A stretch of 64,000 nucleotides of DNA from Nitrososphaeria archaeon (GTDB lineage Archaea > Thermoproteota > Nitrososphaeria > Geothermarchaeales > JDFR-13), in contig JALWXN010000004.1 in NCBI GenBank assembly GCA_027078545.1, forward strand, positions 578,737 through 642,736, given 5' to 3'. This document shows positions 51,986-60,184 of the stretch, one piece after another. The position numbers and the translations under genes are program-made. Every line of letters begins with the position of its first letter. Position 1 is the first letter of the stretch. The notes under the pieces are model-generated. The model did no database searches, had not been told where the DNA came from, and was given only the letters and a program-made list of their open reading frames with translations.

Positions 51986-53236
51986 ATGAGGCGGGAGCGT
52001 AGAGGCTTCAAGAGATTCGAGTATGTGGATAAGGCGCTCGCCAAGCTCCTCGAGATCGTTAGGCCTATCGGGGAGGTTGAGGAGATACCCGTCTCCCAAT
52101 CAGTGGGTAGGGTCTCCTCTAGGAATGTTGAGTCGCCCCTCGATATACCGCCCTTCGATAGGAGCGCTATGGACGGCTACGCCGTCAGGAGTAGTGACGT
52201 CTCATCAGCATCGCAGAACAACCCTATAAGGCTCCGCGTCGTCGGCTACAGCACTACTGGGAGGGGATATGATGGGGAGGTGGGCCCTGGACAGGCGGTG
52301 AGGATCGATACTGGTGCACCGATGCCCAGCGGAGCCGATGCAGTCGTCATGATAGAGTATGTCGAGGAGGGAGACGGCTACATCGATGTATACAAATCCG
52401 TGAGTAGGTATGAGAACGTCTCCCTCAAGGGTGAGGATCTCAAGACAGGTGATGTCGTCGTCCCCCGTGGAAGGATCATCTATCCGCAGGACCTGCCGGC
52501 CCTATACTCACTGGGTATAGATACTCTCGAGGTCTATAGGAGGCCGGTCGTGGGTATCGTTGCCTTCGGCTCCGAGTTGACGGAGGATAGGCCTGGCCCA
52601 GGGATGATAAGGGAGTCTAACAGGCCTTTCCTAAAGGGTTTCCTCCGTGAGGAGCCGGTGGAGATCCTTGACATGGGTATTAAGCCCGACGAGTATGGGG
52701 TGGTTAGGGAGACACTCCTGGAGATGGCCTCCCGGTGCGACCTCATCGTCTCTACTGGTGGGACGTCGCTTGGTGGGGACGACATAGTATCTAGGGTAGT
52801 CGAGGATATCGGCGAGATACATGTACATGGCGTGGCTCTACAGCCTAGTAAGCCTGTCTTGATAGCTGAGGTATCTGGGAAGCCATATCTAGGCCTACCC
52901 GGCTACCCAGTAGCGGTGGCTATATCCTCAGAGGTCTTCCTCCGCCCAGCCGTTCAGAGACTCGCTGGTGTAAGGGGTGTCTACGTCCCCCGTGTAGTTA
53001 AGGGTGTTCTCAGGAGGCGTGTCCCCTCAAAGCCTGGGCTACGACACTATGTAAGGGTTAGGGTGTGGAGGGAGGGGGATGACTATCTGGTTGAGCCTAT
53101 CTATGCATCGGGAGCCGGGGTTACCTCTAGCCTGGCCTTGGGGGATGGATACCTAGTCGTGCCGGAGGAGGTGGAGGGCTTCGAGAAGGGTAGTGAGGTG
53201 GAGGTAATACTCTATAGGAGTGTGGTGACGGGATGA
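51986..53236 (+). CDS. moeA: Molybdopterin molybdenumtransferase (MoeA)
   Basis: Inserts molybdenum or tungsten into molybdopterin. Domain motifs are in order: PPFDRSAMDGYAVRS (about residue 55), RIDTGAPMPSGADAVVM, the central VSTGGTSLGGDD with KPVLIAEV, LGLPGYPVA, and a C-terminal beta-barrel. The length of 416 residues is normal. It overlaps the next moeA-like gene by four bases (ATGA). Tandem MoeA paralogues are common in archaea and may separate Mo from W. Confidence 0.93.
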   Translation: MRRERRGFKRFEYVDKALAKLLEIVRPIGEVEEIPVSQSVGRVSSRNVESPLDIPPFDRSAMDGYAVRSSDVSSASQNNPIRLRVVGYSTTGRGYDGEVGPGQAVRIDTGAPMPSGADAVVMIEYVEEGDGYIDVYKSVSRYENVSLKGEDLKTGDVVVPRGRIIYPQDLPALYSLGIDTLEVYRRPVVGIVAFGSELTEDRPGPGMIRESNRPFLKGFLREEPVEILDMGIKPDEYGVVRETLLEMASRCDLIVSTGGTSLGGDDIVSRVVEDIGEIHVHGVALQPSKPVLIAEVSGKPYLGLPGYPVAVAISSEVFLRPAVQRLAGVRGVYVPRVVKGVLRRRVPSKPGLRHYVRVRVWREGDDYLVEPIYASGAGVTSSLALGDGYLVVPEEVEGFEKGSEVEVILYRSVVTG

Positions 53237-55194
53237 GTGGGCATGTATTCAAGAGGCTTATCCATCCGGATGAGGCTAGGCAGATACTCCTCGATAGGCT
53301 CAGCCAGATAGACAGGAAAGTTGAGACCAGTATATGGGGGGCTGTAGGTAGGGTCTTGGCTGAGGATGTGGAGGCCCCTATAGACCTGCCTCCCTTCACG
53401 AGGAGCCTGAGGGATGGCTACGCCGTCAGGAGTATTGACATTGCCAGTGCGAGGGAGAACAACCCAGTGAGGCTCAGACTAGTCGGGAGTATCGAGGCTG
53501 GTGGCTGGCCGGATAGGGAGGTGGGGCCTGGAGAGGCTGTTAGGATAGCTACAGGGGCACCTATACCTCCTGGGGCGGACACGGTGGTTATGGAGGAGTA
53601 TACAGAGCTGGAGGATGGCTACGTCCTCGTCTTCCACTACTCTCCCCCTGGGGAGTGGATACAGAACGCTGGTAGCGACGTCTCGATGGGAGAGGGTGTT
53701 CTGGAGGAGGGCACCCTACTCACCCCTAGGGAGATAGGTATCCTCTCCGGCCTAGGAATCACCCATGTCAAGGTATATGACGGCTTGAAGGTCGCCGTGA
53801 TAAGTAGTGGTGACGAGGTCATACCTCCCGGGGAGGAGCTGGGTGATGGACAGATATACGATGTGAATGGCCATGCAATCTCCGCTGCGCTGGTTAGGGA
53901 TGGGTGTGAGCCACGATTCATAGGGGTCGCCAGGGACACGCCTGAGTCTATGGCCAGCCTGCTTGAGGAGGGTCTGGAGACCGGTGATGTAGTCGTATTC
54001 TCAGGGGCTACTAGCGTAGGTGTGAAGGACGTTCTCAGAGACGTTATAGAGTCTATAGGTGACAGCGAGATACTCTTCAACGGGCTTAGGATCAAGCCTG
54101 GGAAGCCTACGCTGGCAGCCCTGATAAGGGGTAAGCTATTCATCGGTCTACCTGGGTTCCCAGTCTCCAGCCTAATGGTCTATCTACATGTATTCTCACC
54201 GGTTATAAGGTGGGTGAATAGGCTCCCGATAGACACGGTTAGACGGGTGTCCACCATAGTTGGTGCCGCTATAGACAGTGTGTTTGGCGTCGAGCATCTA
54301 CACCCGGTGATCCTTAAGGATACGGGTAATGGCTATATGGCCTACCCCATACAGACGGATAGTGGGGCGATAGCCACGCTCAGACTGGCCGATGGCTATG
54401 TGGTGATCCCGGAGAACCAGAACTACCTCGAGACCGGTGACGGGGCGGAGGCCTGGCTCATAGGTGAGTCGAGACCCTCCCACATAATATCCTTCAGTAG
54501 CCACAGCATTGTCTACGACACGTTGATGAGGCGTCTCCATAGGGATAGGGGGGTTAGGAGTAAGAGGATCTACGTTGGCTCCACATCAGCCCTGAAGAAT
54601 TGTGCCGAGGGCTTCTCAGACATGGGTGTTATACACCTCCTCGACGAGGAGGGTGTCTACAACATCAGCTATGTAGAGAGGTATGGGGCGGATAGGGTCG
54701 TCCTACATAGGGGGTTCATGAGGAGGATAGGATTCGTAGTCGCCAAGGGGAATCCAAAGGGTATAGGTGGTTGGAGAGACCTCCTTAGGGAGGATGTGAG
54801 GTTCATCAACAGGAGTGTCGGGAGCGGTATAAGGGTCTACATAGATATGGAGCTTGGTAGGCTGGCCCGTGAGATGGGTATCACGCTTGATGAGCTTAGG
54901 AGCCGTATATTCGGCTACTCGGTGGAGGCTAGGACCCATTCAGCCGTTGTGAGGGCTGTGGAGAAGGGTCTCTACGACGTCGGCGTGGCTAGTGAGGTGG
55001 CTATACAGGGTAGGGCTGTCGACTTCATACCCCTTAGATGGGAGTATGTAGATATTATCTTCAACGCCGAGAGGTATGGGAAGGGTGAGTATGACGTCGT
55101 CCTCGACTGGCTGGGCTCCGAGGAGGCTAGGAGGATTATAGAGGGCTTCCCAGGCGTGAGGCTCGACAAGGACTATCTTGAGAGGCTTATTTAG
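53233..55194 (+). CDS. MoeA fused to a periplasmic-binding-protein-like domain
   Basis: Residues 1-415 are a second MoeA (PPFTRSLRDGYAVRS, RIATGAPIPPGADTVVMEE, VVFSGATSVGVKDV, KPGKPTLAAL, IGLPGFPVS). In the first motif Arg replaces the usual Met before DG. Residues from about 430 form a type 2 periplasmic-binding fold (RRIGFVVAKGNPKGIGGWRD, INRSVGSGIRVYID), as in LysR/molybdate-binding domains. Such fusions occur in archaea and Mo/W users. No signal peptide is present, so the binding domain works inside, perhaps sensing or delivering the oxyanion or a cofactor intermediate. Confidence 0.9.
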   Translation: MSGHVFKRLIHPDEARQILLDRLSQIDRKVETSIWGAVGRVLAEDVEAPIDLPPFTRSLRDGYAVRSIDIASARENNPVRLRLVGSIEAGGWPDREVGPGEAVRIATGAPIPPGADTVVMEEYTELEDGYVLVFHYSPPGEWIQNAGSDVSMGEGVLEEGTLLTPREIGILSGLGITHVKVYDGLKVAVISSGDEVIPPGEELGDGQIYDVNGHAISAALVRDGCEPRFIGVARDTPESMASLLEEGLETGDVVVFSGATSVGVKDVLRDVIESIGDSEILFNGLRIKPGKPTLAALIRGKLFIGLPGFPVSSLMVYLHVFSPVIRWVNRLPIDTVRRVSTIVGAAIDSVFGVEHLHPVILKDTGNGYMAYPIQTDSGAIATLRLADGYVVIPENQNYLETGDGAEAWLIGESRPSHIISFSSHSIVYDTLMRRLHRDRGVRSKRIYVGSTSALKNCAEGFSDMGVIHLLDEEGVYNISYVERYGADRVVLHRGFMRRIGFVVAKGNPKGIGGWRDLLREDVRFINRSVGSGIRVYIDMELGRLAREMGITLDELRSRIFGYSVEARTHSAVVRAVEKGLYDVGVASEVAIQGRAVDFIPLRWEYVDIIFNAERYGKGEYDVVLDWLGSEEARRIIEGFPGVRLDKDYLERLI

Positions 55195-55220
55195 ACTCTC
55201 TCCACATTTGAATAGGTGGT

Positions 55221-55760
55221 ATGAGGCGGGCCCCACTGATCGTCATGGGTGTACTGGTAGGCTTCCTATTCCTCTCCTTCCTAACACTTATCCGCCAGCC
55301 CCCACCCAACCTATGGGACGACACGGTTATAGCCATGGCGGGTGAGACTGAGTTCACCCTCGACAAGTATCTGAGGGATAAGAGGGCAATTATACTCGTT
55401 GTATTCAAGCCTGGTAACGACTCTGCGGAGTGGGTGGAGAATATTACTAAGCAGTTCATGAATATGAAGCTCCTATCCGAGATTGAAGGTGTGGGTGTAG
55501 TCTTCCTTGGTGTCGATGGGGACTATGCATGGTATAGGGAGTTCCTAGTAACTACTCCCCACGTATTCCAGAGGGGGATCCTATGGATATGGACTGATAA
55601 GCAGTCCTACTTCAACTATGTGCAGGACGAGGATGGTGTAACCATATACTTCTACAAGAGGACTGAGACAGGCTTCGAGGAGGTCCGCTCCTTCACCAAT
55701 CCTGATAAGGAGGTTTTGAAGAGGCGTATAGCGAACTTCCTTAGGGAGGAGGTGCTCTAG
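55221..55760 (+). CDS. Anchored thioredoxin-fold-like protein without CxxC
   Basis: One N-terminal membrane helix, then about 145 residues whose strand-helix order (RAIILVVFKPGNDSAEWVENI, GVGVVFLGVDGDYAWY) suggests a thioredoxin/TlpA fold outside the membrane. No cysteine is present, so it cannot act as a dithiol redox protein. AGGTGGT precedes the ATG. It follows the moeA fusion by 26 bases and may be co-transcribed. Its stop shares CTAG with the convergent carbamate kinase gene. Confidence 0.5.
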   Translation: MRRAPLIVMGVLVGFLFLSFLTLIRQPPPNLWDDTVIAMAGETEFTLDKYLRDKRAIILVVFKPGNDSAEWVENITKQFMNMKLLSEIEGVGVVFLGVDGDYAWYREFLVTTPHVFQRGILWIWTDKQSYFNYVQDEDGVTIYFYKRTETGFEEVRSFTNPDKEVLKRRIANFLREEVL

Positions 55761-56674
55761 GGCCTTATAACCGTTCCGTGGCCCTCCCTAATCGCTTCTC
55801 CAGCCTTCTCGAGACTTGTTATGACGGCTGTCCCACCCGTCTTCTCTACATACTCCAATGCGGCCTCGATCTTCGGCTTTATACTACCCTCCTCGAAGCT
55901 GTATAGCTTGAGAAACTCCCTCATCTCCTCGGGGCTCGTCTCGGTTATCGGCTCCATATCGGGCTCCCCATAGTTGAGGTAGACATACTCCTCCCCAGTC
56001 AGTATGATGAACTTCTCCACGCCTAGTGAGGTGGCCAGGAGGCTACTCGCCCTATCCTTGTCTATAACGGCGTCGACTGGGCGGAGCCTCTCGCCCTCCC
56101 TGGCTACGGGTATACCCCCGCCTCCACAGGCGACTACTATGTAGCCCTCCTCATAGGCCGTTCTTATAAGGGGTATCTCGACTATCTCGAGGGGCTCTGG
56201 GCTTGGGACTACTCTCCGCCAACCCTTCGAGGTCTTCTTGAAGGTCCATCCCAGCTCCATGTATTCAACCGCCTCCTCGAAGCTGTAGGCCGGGCCTATA
56301 GGCTTTGATGGGTTCTTGAAGGCTGGGTCCTTGGGGTCGACCACTACATGTGTGACTACTGGGTAGATCCTCTCCCTACCCTCGGAGACGTTGTATAGGG
56401 CCATGCTGAGTATATGGCCTATCAATGCCTGGGTCTCAGCCACCGCTGCATATAATGGGTATGGAGGCACCTCCCTTGCTGAGTAGTACCTCAGGAGTGT
56501 CACCCCTACCTGGGTACCGTTTCCATGAGTGACGACTAGGTGGTCCTCCTCTGATATGGCTCTATATATCCTCTCCATGGCCCTCAACGCATTCCTATAC
56601 TGGTTCTCATAGGTAGGCTCCTCATCAGGCTGTAGAAGGGCGTTGCCACCTAGTGCCACTAGGTATCGCGCCAT
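55757..56674 (-). CDS. arcC: Carbamate kinase-like protein
   Basis: Amino-acid-kinase fold enzyme interconverting carbamate plus ATP with carbamoyl phosphate. LVALGGNALLQPDE at the N-terminus, VVTHGNGTQVG, VACGGGGIPV and the AVIDKDRASSLLA segment are all diagnostic. The length of 305 residues is normal. In some archaea this enzyme supplies carbamoyl phosphate; since the pyrimidine operon here lacks carAB, that is one possible role. ATP synthesis from citrulline breakdown is the alternative. Confidence 0.92.
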   Translation of the reverse strand: MARYLVALGGNALLQPDEEPTYENQYRNALRAMERIYRAISEEDHLVVTHGNGTQVGVTLLRYYSAREVPPYPLYAAVAETQALIGHILSMALYNVSEGRERIYPVVTHVVVDPKDPAFKNPSKPIGPAYSFEEAVEYMELGWTFKKTSKGWRRVVPSPEPLEIVEIPLIRTAYEEGYIVVACGGGGIPVAREGERLRPVDAVIDKDRASSLLATSLGVEKFIILTGEEYVYLNYGEPDMEPITETSPEEMREFLKLYSFEEGSIKPKIEAALEYVEKTGGTAVITSLEKAGEAIREGHGTVIRP

Positions 56675-56684
56675 AGTGACCGCC

Positions 56685-57371
56685 TCAGGCTGGGGAGAAG
56701 TATTTTAGGATGAGCAGGACTATTAAACCTGCGCTTGGTGCTAGGACGTTGTCGTCTATCGGGCCGAACTCGAAGTGCTCCGCTATGCTGGCGGCCAGCG
56801 CCGATACTACCCCCTCTAGGCCTAGGTAGTAATATGCTATAGGTGCTGATACGAGGAACATGGCTAGGTTTCCCAGCCAGTGCTTCGTCCTCCTCTTGAA
56901 GAAGTAGTTCCTAACAATGCCTGTAGCCGCGTCTCCGAAGGCCATAAAGGATATTATGACCATGCCGTGTACCAGGTCTCCCCAGATCAGGTATGAGACT
57001 AGGAATAGTAGGCCCCACATTATGCAGAAGTTGACGTCGTACATATTGGTCTCTACCTGGAACCAGTAGAGTATCTGCTTCTTGAGGTATGGGATCAGCA
57101 CCAGTATGGCTAGGGCGAGGCCCATGAGGAATGGTAGGAGTGGCCCGCTATAGATGTATGGGACTAGGAGGGCCACCACGCCGCCGGCGAAGATATGGAT
57201 TATCTTCCTGTTGTAGTAACGCATCCTCATGTCCCCTACACGGTCCTTATACTTCTCGTAGAGCTTCTTAGTCACGAAGGATGTGATGAAGAGGACGTAG
57301 ATCAGGAGGCCGATGGAGATCAGGATCTCCTCCATCGTTATGCTTAGGATCTCCATATAAGGACTATTCAT
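56685..57371 (-). CDS. Dolichol/phytol kinase-like (SEC59/VTE5 family) membrane protein
   Basis: Seven or so membrane helices in 228 residues. RKIIHIFAGGVVALL near residue 55 and the loop SFMAFGDAATGIVRNYFFKRR with KHWLGNLAMF (about 150-180) correspond to the CTP-binding motifs of polyprenol kinases and related CDP-lipid enzymes. It may phosphorylate an isoprenoid alcohol used in lipid or glycan synthesis. It lies 10 bases from carbamate kinase on the same strand. An ATG at 57356 is an alternative start. Confidence 0.75.
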   Translation of the reverse strand: MNSPYMEILSITMEEILISIGLLIYVLFITSFVTKKLYEKYKDRVGDMRMRYYNRKIIHIFAGGVVALLVPYIYSGPLLPFLMGLALAILVLIPYLKKQILYWFQVETNMYDVNFCIMWGLLFLVSYLIWGDLVHGMVIISFMAFGDAATGIVRNYFFKRRTKHWLGNLAMFLVSAPIAYYYLGLEGVVSALAASIAEHFEFGPIDDNVLAPSAGLIVLLILKYFSPA

Positions 57372-57419
57372 GGACTCCGAATTAAATGGCCCTTACTACT
57401 GACTAGGAATTGCTTAGGC

Positions 57420-58583
57420 TCATCCCTCCACTATTCCGAGGCGGCTCCTCCACCTAAGCAGGTTCTCTAGGAGGCCTAGGGAGTCTAGGTATCTACATGT
57501 TCTACAGACCTCTCCCGAGGTGGGCTCCCCACATATCCTGCAGGATCCTATACGGACCGTTCCTGGGCCGAGCTTCTCGATCAGCTCCTCAAGACTATTC
57601 ATGATCTTGTATTTTATACCTGGCCTCCTCTCCTCCAGCTCATTGATATAGTTCCTTACATCGTTCCTCAGGGCCTCGGGGGCGTATACACATTCTATGA
57701 AACTTGGGTATAGCCCCATCAAGACTGAGTATAACGTGGTCTCCATCTCTAGGGATCTGTAGAAAGGCTTCACCCTGGGTACTAGGAGGGGGTGGTCTGC
57801 GCCGCTTGTCCTGGGTAGTAGGTGTAGGATCCTGTCGAGGCTGTTCGTCACTATGTTGAGGAGGTAGGTCTGAACCATGTCGTCGAGGTTGTGCCCCGTG
57901 GCTAGGACGTCTGCACCTATTATCCTAGCCCCCACATTCAGGAGGTATCTACGGAAGACGCCGCAGTAGGAGCATGGATACTTAGGTAGGCCCCTCTCCC
58001 TAGCTATCATGATTATCTCGTCGAGACCGTGTCCAAAGACCTCCTCATAGCTTATCACCCTATATTTGACGCCAAGATCCTCGTTAATCCTCATGAAGTC
58101 CTCTATAGTCAGGTCTCTATACCCCTTTATCCCCTCGTCGATTACCAGGGCGGTCAACTCTATCCCGAGGAGATCCCTATACTTGTTCAGTAGGTAGAGG
58201 AGGGAGAGGGAGTCCTTACCGCCTGACACGGCCACTGCTACATGTTCACCTGGACGTATAAGTCTATGCTCCCTGATTGTCTCGAGGACCTTCTCCTCGA
58301 AATACTCTATGTAGTGCTCTCTACAGAGGCTGATGCCTAGATAGTTATAGACAGCCTCCTCCCCACATACCTCGCACCCGGCCCCTCCAGACACAACGGG
58401 TAGTAGCCTGGCCTCATCACCCGGTCTGAGGACATAGTCCCAGGTGACCACCCTCCCATTGACGACGGGTATATACTCCACGGTCCTCAGTCCAAGCTCC
58501 TTAACAGCCTCGCCCAGGCTCCTCCCTGGAGGGACATCCCTACTTATTCCCCTCCCCACCACCTCTATCCTAGCAAGCTCCAT
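57420..58583 (-). CDS. Ubiquitin-fold (MoaD/ThiS-like) domain fused to TtuA-family tRNA 2-thiouridine synthase
   Basis: Residues 1-67 form a beta-grasp domain (ARIEVVGRGISRDVP, VVNGRVVTWDYVL) ending DEARLLPVVSGG, the exact tail of MoaD/ThiS/TtuB sulfur carriers. Here Gly66-Gly67 is followed directly by AGCEVC and the thiolase. The remainder is TtuA/Ncs6: a zinc site C70, C73, C87, H90; PP-loop SGGKDS (120-125); the Fe-S cysteines C204, C207 and C298; GHNLDDMVQT; and a C-terminal zinc site C348, C351, C360, C363. TtuA thiolates U54 of tRNA in thermophiles using a separate carrier. The ATG agrees with the beta-grasp start. Divergent from the aldo-keto reductase. Confidence 0.9.
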   Translation of the reverse strand: MELARIEVVGRGISRDVPPGRSLGEAVKELGLRTVEYIPVVNGRVVTWDYVLRPGDEARLLPVVSGGAGCEVCGEEAVYNYLGISLCREHYIEYFEEKVLETIREHRLIRPGEHVAVAVSGGKDSLSLLYLLNKYRDLLGIELTALVIDEGIKGYRDLTIEDFMRINEDLGVKYRVISYEEVFGHGLDEIIMIARERGLPKYPCSYCGVFRRYLLNVGARIIGADVLATGHNLDDMVQTYLLNIVTNSLDRILHLLPRTSGADHPLLVPRVKPFYRSLEMETTLYSVLMGLYPSFIECVYAPEALRNDVRNYINELEERRPGIKYKIMNSLEELIEKLGPGTVRIGSCRICGEPTSGEVCRTCRYLDSLGLLENLLRWRSRLGIVEG

Positions 58584-58608
58584 CCCAATACCTCCGTGTA
58601 CCCATGGG

Positions 58609-58681
58609 ATTGATAAAGCCTTGTTATCAATAGGGTGTAAATGAAAGTGTTTACACCCGTCTACACGTGAAGTGTCCGTGT
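58609..58681. promoter_or_regulatory. Stacked inverted repeats between TtuA fusion and aldo-keto reductase
   Basis: Three inverted repeats lie in a row: ATTGATAA/TTATCAAT (58609-58631, seven-base spacer), GGGTGTAAA/TTTACACCC (58633-58658, eight-base spacer), and ACACG/CGTGT (58663-58681). They fill much of the 160-base divergent gap and overlap likely promoters, as expected for operators of one or more dimeric regulators. Confidence 0.5.
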
Positions 58682-58743
58682 ATATCCACTAGGGATACAT
58701 GGAGCCCTGCTTTATCGACTAGATTGGCTATACTATTCTCGGC

Positions 58744-59715
58744 ATGAGGCTGGGTAGGGACGGGCCTGAACTCTCGCCTATAGGGATAGGTGCGTGGCAG
58801 GCCGGATTCAGGAGCTGGGGCGGTGGATATACGAGGAGGGACGTGGTCGATGCATATAGATACGCATTTGAGAATGGTGTAAACTTCATCGATACCGCCG
58901 AGATCTATGGCATGGGCCTCTCAGAGGAGATTGTAGGGGAGGCTATAAAAGGGTATGACATAGTCGTGGCCACGAAGGTGGCTGGGTATAGGACATCTCC
59001 CCGTGACGTAGAGAAGGCTGCCTTGAGGAGTAGGTCGAGGCTCGGTGTAGACGTTATAGACCTCTACCAGATCCACTGGCCCCCAGCTGGGATAGGCTTC
59101 GGAGCAATATGTAGGGTGTTGAGGACCCTCGAGGACCTCGTTGATAGGGGCGTGATAAGATATATCGGGGTGAGCAACTTCGACAGGCCCCTACTGGAGA
59201 AGGCGCTGTTATGCATGTCTAGGCATGAGATAGTCTCCAACCAGATCCAATATAGCCTCGTATATAGGAGGGCTGAGAACGGCTTCAAGGGATTCATGGA
59301 GGAGAGGGGGATCCTCTTGATAGCCTATAGCCCTCTGGGGAAGGGTGTCCTAGCCGGTAAGACCAGTGTGGACAACCTGGCTAGGAGGCTAGACCCAGTG
59401 TTCAAGAAGGCTGCACGGGACGCTGAGCTCCAGAGGGTGTTGGCCAAGCTCTCGGAGAAGTATGGGGTCTCAAAGGCCGCCATATCTCTTAGGTGGCTGG
59501 TGGAGAAGGGCTCCCTACCCATACCCGGGGTGAAGAGGAGGGGGCATGTAGACGCGATTATCGAGGCTATGGGGATCACCCTCTCAAGGGATGACGTCGC
59601 CCTCCTTGACCTGGTTACGGAGAAATATCTTGACGGTGAGTATAGGAACCCGTTTCCACGCCTGGTGCCGAACATCCTTGTTAGGCTCGTGACCAGGATG
59701 ACGGGTGGGGTATAG
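58744..59715 (+). CDS. Aldo-keto reductase
   Basis: NAD(P)-dependent carbonyl reductase of 323 residues with a TIM barrel. The catalytic tetrad is in place: Asp in NFIDTAEIYG with its Tyr, Lys in VVATKVAGY, and His in YQIHWPP. The cofactor segment at the C-terminus is LPIPGVKRRGHVDAI. It is close to bacterial AKR subfamilies acting on sugar aldehydes or methylglyoxal; the substrate is not predictable. The upstream region holds strong inverted repeats, so it is probably regulated. Confidence 0.93.
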   Translation: MRLGRDGPELSPIGIGAWQAGFRSWGGGYTRRDVVDAYRYAFENGVNFIDTAEIYGMGLSEEIVGEAIKGYDIVVATKVAGYRTSPRDVEKAALRSRSRLGVDVIDLYQIHWPPAGIGFGAICRVLRTLEDLVDRGVIRYIGVSNFDRPLLEKALLCMSRHEIVSNQIQYSLVYRRAENGFKGFMEERGILLIAYSPLGKGVLAGKTSVDNLARRLDPVFKKAARDAELQRVLAKLSEKYGVSKAAISLRWLVEKGSLPIPGVKRRGHVDAIIEAMGITLSRDDVALLDLVTEKYLDGEYRNPFPRLVPNILVRLVTRMTGGV

Positions 59716-59773
59716 AGCAGCTGTATAGTGGATTCCCTATAACTGGCCTCTGAACAATTGATTGGTGGTGGAT

Positions 59774-60184
59774 ATGAAGTATCTTGTAGACTTCACGGTG
59801 TATGGGAGGTATCTCGCCGGGCTGGACGGATATATGGAGGCCTTCGAGTTTATAAACAAGAATGTGCCGGACCTAGCCAGCCTAGACATTATCCATGCGG
59901 ACACCATCGACTATGCATATAGGGTGATCAGTGATGAGGGTTTCGACGTCTCAGAGGTGTTTATGAGGCTCTCCAACGTGGTTAGGAGCATGATAGACTC
60001 CACCATAACGAGGTTTATCGAGCATAACAGGTATGTGGAGGAGGCTATGCACCTAGCCTCGGAGCATGAGATAGAGCCTAGGAACATGCTATACCTAGCC
60101 GCCGCTAGGGGTGAGGGCCTCATACTAGTCACGATGGATAGGAGGCTAGGGATCTTCGATGACGTCCTCGTCCTCGAGTTCTGA
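59774..60184 (+). CDS. PIN-like domain protein
   Basis: About 136 residues. KYLVDFTVYGRYL at the start supplies an Asp at position 6, and LILVTMDRRLGIF near the C-terminus has the late acidic residue of PIN nucleases; an intermediate acidic position is in ADTIDYAYR. No antitoxin gene precedes it. ATG 59774 follows GGTGGTGGAT. It overlaps the sfsA gene by 26 bases, so co-translation is likely. Could be an RNase of the VapC type or a housekeeping PIN protein. Confidence 0.6.
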   Translation: MKYLVDFTVYGRYLAGLDGYMEAFEFINKNVPDLASLDIIHADTIDYAYRVISDEGFDVSEVFMRLSNVVRSMIDSTITRFIEHNRYVEEAMHLASEHEIEPRNMLYLAAARGEGLILVTMDRRLGIFDDVLVLEF

